In this document: one piece after another, positions 57,056 to 64,000 of the stretch
How positions within the stretch are numbered: the first letter of the stretch is position 1
Layout of the letters: each line of letters opens with the position of its first letter
Origin: Pratylenchus scribneri
Taxonomy: Eukaryota; Nematoda; Chromadorea; Rhabditida; Pratylenchidae
Length of the DNA: 64,000 bases
Direction of reading: 5' to 3'
Assembly (NCBI GenBank): GCA_030063045.1
Contig: JAQSEB010000001.1
Coordinates: 124,001 to 188,000, forward strand
Program-made: the position numbers and the translations under genes
Notes under the pieces: generated by a model
The model's database searches: none
What the model was told of the DNA's origin: nothing
The model's input: only the letters and a program-made list of their open reading frames with translations

Positions 57056-57764
57056 GCAAGTTAGGTTTCTTCAGAAGGTGAAGTGGAATTTCGTGAGTTG
57101 AATGGAATTTGCTGGAGGGAAAAAATGAATGAGGATTCGGAAGGCAAAAAAGCGGCTGGCTGAAAGGGCAAAAGGGAGGCGCAAAAATGTAACCGGCTGC
57201 CTCCTTTTCCCTCCCTCCAATCTTTTGTAAAGATCGAAAAATTGGAATGAAAAGGAAAAAAAAGTTGCGGGTGGGAAAAGCCCTGCGCCACAATTTTAAC
57301 CGAAAGAAGCAAAAAGAAAAGGAGATCCTCCAAAACAAAAAAGCAATCAACCCTCCACATCCACCCTCCCATTTTATTATTGCCCTCACTTTTAATTGTA
57401 AAAATGGGGGCAAAGATTTAAGTGGATTTTCACCACCCAATTCAAAAAAGCAGAAAATAAAGATAAAGGAAAGAAAGAATTTTGAAGAGTGGCAAAGGGG
57501 GAGGCAAAGATTTTATGGACTTTTTTGGCCATTTCTGCAGCCTAAAAATTGCCATTTTTGGAAAAAACCACATTGGCAACGGAGCACATTTTCTGGGGCT
57601 GGAAGAATTTTAGGGAGGCTGCCTATTTTTGGATTGCCTTTGTCCCCAAATATTTGAAAGGAAAAATGCATATTTATTGGTGAATTGGCCGAAAACACGT
57701 AAAAATATGAGAATACAATGAAAAAATAATAAAATGGGGCAGCCTTATTTGTTGTTGACTCAAC
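57056..57764. other. Spacer between two FB2 copies
   Basis: Purine-rich plus strand. Open frames such as the Lys-rich one from 57247 have no recognisable domain. No gene assigned. Confidence 0.45.
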
Positions 57765-58085
57765 TTCTCGTCGTTTTAGAATTACTTATCAAAAATTGAA
57801 TTAATTTAGAAAATTTTGTTATCAAATCAAAGAGTAGACTATTGTCTATCAAATAATATTAATTTTATTTAAAATGGTCCAGAATTGATGGAATTATAAC
57901 CAAAAATCATAAAAATTTCTTAAATCCTAGTAGAGGTAATTTTAAATCGCTTCTTTGGGGCATAACTTCGACATTTTTGAGCCATTTTAAATAAAATTAA
58001 TATCATTTGATAGCCAAATTCTGTCCTTTATTTTTTAATAAAATTATCAAAAGTGGCTCAACTCTTGATGAGTAATTCTAAACGG
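57765..58085. repeat. FB2 foldback element
   Basis: Left arm TCGTTTTAGAATTACTTATC through AGAGTAGACTATTGTCTATC; right arm ATAGCCAAATTCTGTCCTTT to TGATGAGTAATTCTAAACGG. Confidence 0.88.
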
Positions 58086-60309
58086 AGGCATGCTATTGCA
58101 TATCTAGAATAAAATGCACATAATTTTGGCAATGGGAAAATTGGCCATTGAAATGAGAAGGCGAAAGGGAATATAATGGGGGAGCTAATTTTGAATGTCA
58201 AAAAGATCAATTCCGCGCAGAAAGGAAGGAAGGATGCCATTTGGCCAAAAAGGGAGCCAGGCGGTGGCGGCAGATGTCCCAGCGCTAAAATCCATCCATC
58301 TACATTCATTTCGCCCTTTCATGTTCATATTCATACGGCCTTCCTTCCCCCATTTCCTTTGTGTTTATGCACCTGCCAATCCGCACCAAATCCATCTTTG
58401 AACAAATCCAATCTGGCACATTCTCACACCCGCCAATTCTCCCCAAACAATTCAGCCATCAACGCCGCCCTCTTTCCAGCCTTTAAAATCGGCCAAGGTC
58501 AGGTCCCCTGGGGGGCAAAATTTGTGGATGGAAAATGGTGATGAGAAGAAATTTGTGGGAAAAATAATGAATAAATGGTGGAATAATTTGAGGAAAGACC
58601 AAAAGCAGAGGGAATTCCTCAATCAAAGAAGGAGGGTCCCTATTAAATGGTGGCAAAAATAGTCTTATAGCCAAAATTTCCGAGGCTTGCATATTTAGCA
58701 GATAAAAATTGTGATTTAAGTGAAGGCATACTATGTTCTAAAAATAGGCCAAAATTCAGCAAAAGTCGCCACCCTAAAATGAGGCCTCTCCCTTGTCAAT
58801 CAAATTTTTTGCATTGACCAAAAATTAGAGGAAAAGGCGATTAAATAGGAGAAAGTTTGGGGCCAAAATTTTGCAGAAAATGTGCGCGTACAAAAAGAAA
58901 GCAAATAAAAAAATGATGGAAAATGATGGAATTGAAATGAAATGGAAAAAAGAGGATTTCTAATGGAAAAGGGGGAAGAAGCACCGAATACTTTTTGCTG
59001 AATGTTTTTGTTGGGCGAAGATTGGTTGGTGGATGGTGGATGTGGCGAGAAATGGGTAGGAAAAATGGACGAAAAATCTCGCAAAAATGTGTGTTTGCGC
59101 CCAACAAAAAAAAATCGGGAGTAAGGAATTTTGACGCAATTTACGAAAATATTCATACAAAGAGGTAAAGCGGATTACGGCGATAAAATCTTTGGCCTAA
59201 AATTTATTTTGGATGCTTTTTTGTGAATCATAAAATTTTGGCGCATTTTTAGAGCTTTTTGGCAACCAAACATTTGGCCATTTTCTGTCCAAAAATGGAA
59301 GAAGGCGAATGAAAGAAAGAAAAGGCAAAGGAACGGCCAATCCTGAGGAGAATGTGGCCAAATTGGAAATGAGAAAAGGGAGAAGCGGGGGAGGAGGCTA
59401 ATCCCATTTTAGGGCCCTAATTGGTACGCCTTCCATTCTCCCTTTCCATTTCTTTTCAACAACAATTCGGCGCCATCCTACTTGCCTACTAATCCCCTCT
59501 AACATTTTTGGATTATTCAAGCGCACACTGCGGGACAATGCGGGGAAAGTGGGCAGATTTAATGGAGTTAATGCAGCATATTAGGCGAATGGATTTTTGG
59601 TCGGGAAGCAGCCAGCAGAGAGGCGACAAAGCGGAACAAAATTTGCTTGATGGGATTGACATTTAGGAGGCACAACAAAATGTTGGTAAATGGCGATTTG
59701 GGAAGGGAAAAGCAGCACAGAAGAAGACTAAATCCATTTTTGGATAGGCGAGAATGGGCGGAATTTTGGGGGAAAATTGGGGAAAATTGATGGAGTTTAT
59801 GTGCGGGAAAAATGGTCGTCGGCTGGCAGAAATGGGCTGAATGGAATGGAAATGGATGGACTTTGGGATGGGCGAAATTATTAAGGAGGATGGGAAGTGT
59901 GGCGGCGACTGATAAGGCAAAAATGACGAATTTGGGGGGTAAAGAAGAAGAAGGGAATTTGTATTTTGTTTTTGGGGGAATGTTTTGTTTTGGGTGGCAG
60001 GGCGAATCGATTCTCGAGAATTATGGATATGGACCATCATAAATGTTTGTTTACTTTTTGCCATTTTTAAGTGTTTTTACGTTTAAAAAAGCCTCCTCTT
60101 TCGAAATATTCAGATATTGCTTTGGCATGTTCTGATTGTCCTAGGGCTTTGTTTTATTGTTCAATCGATTTGTTAGAGTCGGTTTTATTTTATAAAATTT
60201 TAATTACAAATAGATCTAATCGATTTGAACCAAAGTTATGGCCAATTGAAATTTTGGATTTTAACCGATTTAAACGATTTAAAATCCAACAAAGCAGAAC
60301 AAAATTAAC
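58086..60309. other. Gene-poor region
   Basis: Mainly purine-rich plus strand with scattered open frames on both strands lacking domains. No conserved gene or structural RNA recognised. Confidence 0.45.
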
Positions 60310-60905
60310 ATTTCCCCACCAAATTGGTTATGCCGAATTAAATTGGGCTCAAAATTAATGCTTTAGGAGGCCAACAGGCTGATATGGCCATTCACTAAAT
60401 TAGTCTGTCAATACAATATTTTTGCTCAATAAAAACAAAATCGGCTGAAAATCAGCTAAACATTTATACTTGGTTCATTTCCCTTGAAAGGACACTTTTT
60501 AGTGGAATTGGATAGGTAAAGTGTGCTACAGAAATGGGAGAACATATTATGGATGGGGGGGGGGGGGGGGGGTAGAATGGTTTGGATTTAGCTGCGTAAA
60601 TTGGAAGGTGAACAATGCTTAGGCCAAAATTAGCATTTTCCCACTAAATTGACTATACCGAATGAAATGGGCTCTAAATTAATGCTTTAGGATGCCATCG
60701 GGCTTAGATATGTTCATTCACTAAATTAAAATTCTGTCAATACAATATTTTTGGTCAGTAAAAACAAAATCGGTTTATACATTTCCTTTAAAAGGACACT
60801 TTTTAGTGGAATTGAATAGTTGGGGATGCCCCAGAAATGGAAGAACATATTTATGGATGGATAGAGTAGAATGGTTTGGATTTAGCTGGGTAAATTGGAA
60901 GGTGA
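60310..60905. repeat. Direct duplication of a ~300-bp segment
   Basis: Copy 1 about 60310-60612, copy 2 about 60634-60905. Shared blocks include ATTAATGCTTTAGGA, TCAATACAATATTTTTG, GACACTTTTTAGTGGAATTG and AGAATGGTTTGGATTTAGCT. Copy 1 has an 18-G run (60555-60572) where copy 2 reads GGATGGATAGAG. Copy 2 also lacks about 30 bp present in copy 1. Confidence 0.9.
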
Positions 60906-61654
60906 ACAAAATGTTTGGATGGTGGAATTGAATGGTGGAATTGGTGGATGTGGGATGGACACCTGGAAGAATATTGAAGGTGGTTGACGGACGGACGGTG
61001 ACCAGGTCAACGGCAAATTGAACATAAATGGAATTGGGTGGATGGAGGATGGAAATATGGAACGCGCGCGAGCGCACGAAAAAGGAGGCCATGGGAATAT
61101 TTATGGAAAATGTGGTGGGGGAAATGAATGTTTTGTTTGGGTTTTGTCCCCCGAATTCAATGAAGCGAATATTTGACATCCGGCAAAATATCCACACCTA
61201 ATTTGGACCAGCCATTCTCCTTTTTTTTCCTTATCATTTTCCAATATATTTTTATTTTTGTGCCATCTTTTCAAATATTGCATTTAATTTTGGTTATTTT
61301 TGTCCATTTTCATTTGGCCAATATTTCCCCTATTCTCTTCCATGTCCCTCACAAGGAAATGTGGCGTCCCCAATTTTTGCCATCTTCTCAAAAATCGTTT
61401 TTTTCAACATTTTTTTGCGTCATTCATCATACGGCTAACATATGTGCCATTTCCCTTCGCATTTTTTGAGCAAAGTCGAAATTTTAAGTTTTGATATATT
61501 TTTTGCGGTTAAATTTGGAAAGGCAATGAAGAAAATTGATCCGAATGATCGGATGACCAAATTGTGCCCCCGTTGTGCCCAGAAATCATATTTCTCTTTC
61601 GCACCAAACTCTCATAAAACAAATAGGGTCAAAATGTTAAAAAATTTTTTACAA
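60906..61654. other. Stretch without a recognised gene
   Basis: CG-dinucleotide-rich patch (GAACGCGCGCGAGCGCACGA near 61060) and a plus-strand frame around 61510-61640 (KKIDPNDRMTKLCPRC) with no family match. Confidence 0.4.
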
Positions 61655-62010
61655 AATTTGGAGAAAAGACAAATTGTTAGAAAATTTATGAAAATTTCAT
61701 AAAATTTTTGAAAAATTCATAAAATTTTTGAAAAATTTATAAAATTTTTGTAAAATTCATAAAATTTTTGAAAATTTCTTAAAATTTTTGATAATTTTTT
61801 AAAATTTTTGAAAAATTCATAAAATTTTTGAAAAATTCATAAAATTTTTGAAAATTTCTTAAAATTTTTGAAATTCATCAAATTTTTTAAAATCCAAAAA
61901 ATAGTTGAAAATTTCTTAAAATTTTTGAAAATTCATCAAATTTTTGAAAATTTCTTAAAATTTTAGAAATATTCTTAAAATTTTTGAAAATTTCATAAAA
62001 TTCTAGAATA
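61655..62010. repeat. AT-rich ~20-bp tandem repeat
   Basis: About 16 imperfect units of ATAAAATTTTTGAAAAATTC. The core AAATTTTTGAAAAATT is close to self-complementary. It lies directly after (on the minus strand, downstream of) the exon at 62068-62381. Confidence 0.93.
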
Positions 62011-62067
62011 ATAACCAAAAATTTTTAATTTAGAAAGTCCGGGTGTAAAAATAATAAATTAACCCAC

Positions 62068-63196
62068 CCGATTGTTCCACGTAAAAATTCGACAGTCTCT
62101 TTGAGTTTGCATGTGCCCAAAAATGCCTGCATCCTTTGTTCCGCCCGATGATGGCAACCACCTCCTCCAACTCCCCCACCGGCTGCTGATGGCCCAGGCC
62201 CTCCCAATCCTTTTGACTTTTCCTTTTCCGTTAATCGCTGTTTTTGCTGCCTTTCTCGACTTTGTTGCGGATGTTTTTGGTCTTTGGCCTTGTTGAGGTT
62301 GGCGGTGGCGGCAATGTTGTTTGAGGCCTCCTCTTCTTCCCTATTGTGGCTGAATGTACAATTCGGCAACGAAATGCTCAGCTACAAAAAAAACAAAATG
62401 GCAAATTTTATATTTATGTGGAAAGGCAGGGTTTAAAAGACAGTTGAGTTCCACCGATTCAGTACTGCGTTTTTTGACTCATATCTCAGCGAGGCGATAA
62501 CCAATCCGGGAAGGCGATATACCATTTGAAAGCCCAAACTATCCTCTATAAAGTGGCCTATTAAATTTTATGTATTCTTAACAAATGGCAAATTTCTTCA
62601 CTATTATTGATGGGTAGAGTATATAGGAACAAATGAGTACAGTGATACTATTACTGATTTATAGTCTATATCTCAGAGAGGCGATAACCAATTTTAGTAG
62701 GCGATATACCATTTTAAAGCTCTAAGTATACTCTTGAAAGTGGCCTTATAAAATTTCAAAAAACCAAGCCTTAAAAAAAGTTATATATCTTTGAGTGTAA
62801 TAAACTCGAATTTTATGCGGGAAAAGACGATTATCCAAAGTGAGTTTTTAATTTTCAAAAATAATAGGCCACTTTTTAGAGGACATTTAGGGCTTTCAAA
62901 TGGCATATTGCCTTCTCGAATTGGTTGCTTCCTTCTGGAGCTAGGGCCAAAAGAATAGGCCCAACTACCCTTAATCATCCTATTTAATATGTTGAATGCC
63001 TTCAATGTCCCCATTTCACTCACTCTTCGCCTCGTGAATGCCGGCTTTTGATTATTCTGCTCCGTTTTTGCTGGCTCTTTTGGTGCGCGAGATTTCCTCT
63101 TCTTCGGTTCCTCCAACAATTCTTCCCCTTCTTCGGCTGCGGTTGGCCCTAATGATGATTGTTGGTCTTCGGTTGCAGTGGTGGAAGAAGGTGGCC
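62068..63196 (-). CDS. Exons of an unrecognised charged, probably nuclear protein
   Basis: Two minus-strand exons are clear. The exon 62969-63196 follows acceptor AATTCAG and encodes Glu-rich then Lys/Arg-rich sequence (EELLEEPKKRKSRAPKEPAK) and TRRRVSEMGTLKAFNILNRM. The exon 62068-62381 follows acceptor TTTTGTAG and encodes an Asn/Lys/Gln-rich stretch (KDQKHPQQSRERQQKQRLTE), a Gly-rich linker and QAFLGTCKLKETVEFLRGTI. The run PKKRKSR resembles a classical nuclear localisation signal. The phases of these two exons do not join directly, so a further exon or different boundary is needed in the FB1-filled intron. The gene continues at both sides. No family recognised. Confidence 0.5.
62470..62590. 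repeat. FB1 foldback element, left half
   Basis: GACTCATATCTCAGCGAGGC through TATCCTCTATAAAGTGGCCT, immediately upstream of a complete copy. Confidence 0.78.
62655..62960. repeat. FB1 foldback element
   Basis: Left arm TCTATATCTCAGAGAGGCGA; right arm ends TTCTGGAGCTAGGGCCAAAA. Together with the half copy before it, it fills an intron of the charged-protein gene. Confidence 0.87.
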
Positions 63197-63489
63197 CTGA
63201 ATTGAATGAGGTGAAAATGGAGGAGTAGAAGAAGAATTGTGAAGGAGTTGAAAGAGGATTGTAGAATTGGGGAAATGAGGGGAAAATGTTGGGGTGGTTG
63301 TGAAGGGGCAAAAGTGGATTTTGTTGGGCAAAATGAGGGAGGAGTGGGGGTTGGTATTGAAGTGGAATGGAAAGTTTGAAAGGATTGAAGGAGTTTTGAT
63401 GAGGGCTGGGGCCAAAATTTTATTTGAACTTTTTATTCATGTGGCCAAATCTTTCCCTCAAAATTTTGAAGGGAAACGCCCCAAATTGT
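63197..63489. other. Upstream flank or intron of the charged-protein gene
   Basis: Purine-rich plus strand with open minus-strand frames rich in Pro/Ser/Phe. Could contain another exon; none is supported. Confidence 0.35.
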
Positions 63490-63800
63490 AATAGGCTTAA
63501 CTTGCCACTTTTGACAATTTTGGTACCAAATTAAAAGGCAGACTTTTGGCTATCCAATAATATTAATTTTATTTAAATTGGTTCAGAATTGATAGAGTTA
63601 TATCCCAAAATACTTTTTAAAATTTTGCTAATCCAGATAAAAGAATATTTTGATTGATTTTTTGGCCATAACTTAATCAATTCTGAATCAATTTAAATAG
63701 AATTAATATTATTTTATAGCCAAAAGTCTGCTCTTTAATTTGATATCAAAATCATCAAAATTGGCTCAATCCTTGATGAGCTATTTTAAACGGGTAGACC
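63490..63800. repeat. FB2 foldback element
   Basis: Left arm AACTTGCCACTTTTGACAAT and AAGGCAGACTTTTGGCTATC; right arm AGCCAAAAGTCTGCTCTTTA to TGATGAGCTATTTTAAACGG. Arms are nearly perfect inverse copies. Confidence 0.92.
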
Positions 63801-64000
63801 AGCGAAATAATTAGTAGATCCAAAATTTGATGGGCATTCCCAAAATTGGAAAGGCAGTGGCGGCTATTTTGAAATGAAATTTAAAAAGTGCAAAAATAAA
63901 TTCCCTCAAATTTCAATTTGAAACTAAAGTATTTATTGGTGGGAGTTTAAATCTCGACTAGACGGCTTAGCATTTTGATGAGCCGTTCATTCCCCCCATT

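Overview
The window is eukaryotic and almost certainly nematode DNA. Genes are broken into small exons by introns of about 40-60 bp, with acceptors such as TTTTCAG, TTTTTAG and TTAAG. The recognisable proteins are conserved animal proteins: an ANKS1-type SAM/PTB adaptor, V-ATPase subunit c, mitochondrial ribosomal protein L28, cytosolic purine 5'-nucleotidase, BRICK1, a stargazin-like protein, casein kinase 1 delta/epsilon, an I-set Ig protein and MOB2. The moderate AT bias, short introns and heavy load of short foldback repeats would fit a tylenchid (for example cyst) nematode, but that placement is inference.

Layout. 1-2295 (+): 3' part of an ANKS1-like gene. 3468-9956 (+): four compact genes close together on one strand (V-ATPase c, MRPL28, NT5C2-like, BRK1), a possible operon-like cluster. 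10552-11474 (+): a small repeat protein with the motif GRGYDRQGNL, followed by a 40-bp satellite. 14425-17964 (-): a ten-exon stargazin-like gene whose second intron carries a 32-bp satellite. 19.2-24.1 kb: two small minus-strand exons, then an unrecognised plus-strand gene (to 24118), then a second array of the 32-bp satellite. 26140-29572 (-): CK1 delta/epsilon with a mixed 19/18-bp satellite in its last intron and two possible reading frames for its tail. 29.6-37.3 kb: gene-poor, compositionally skewed DNA. 37290-38943 (+): three-Ig-domain protein. 40590-44017 (-): unrecognised acidic/proline-rich gene. 45842-48076 (-): MOB2. 48-62 kb: mostly gene-poor. 62068-63196 (-): exons of an unrecognised basic/acidic protein running towards the ends of the window.

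Repeats dominate the rest. A foldback element of about 310 bp (called FB1 here) occurs about 21 times, counting fragments. A second foldback of about 310 bp (FB2) occurs six times. A third dispersed repeat (Rep3) occurs three times, and there are several tRNA-like box-B fragments. Many copies sit inside introns.

The most unusual signals are two independent introns, in the NT5C2-like and stargazin-like genes, whose conserved reading frame requires a 3' splice site ending in AT (T-run, AT, then G) with no AG available. Next is the CK1 tail, where two acceptors 28 nt apart would send the same exon into two different long reading frames. Exon models were read by eye from frame continuity and family similarity; no alignment or search was run.
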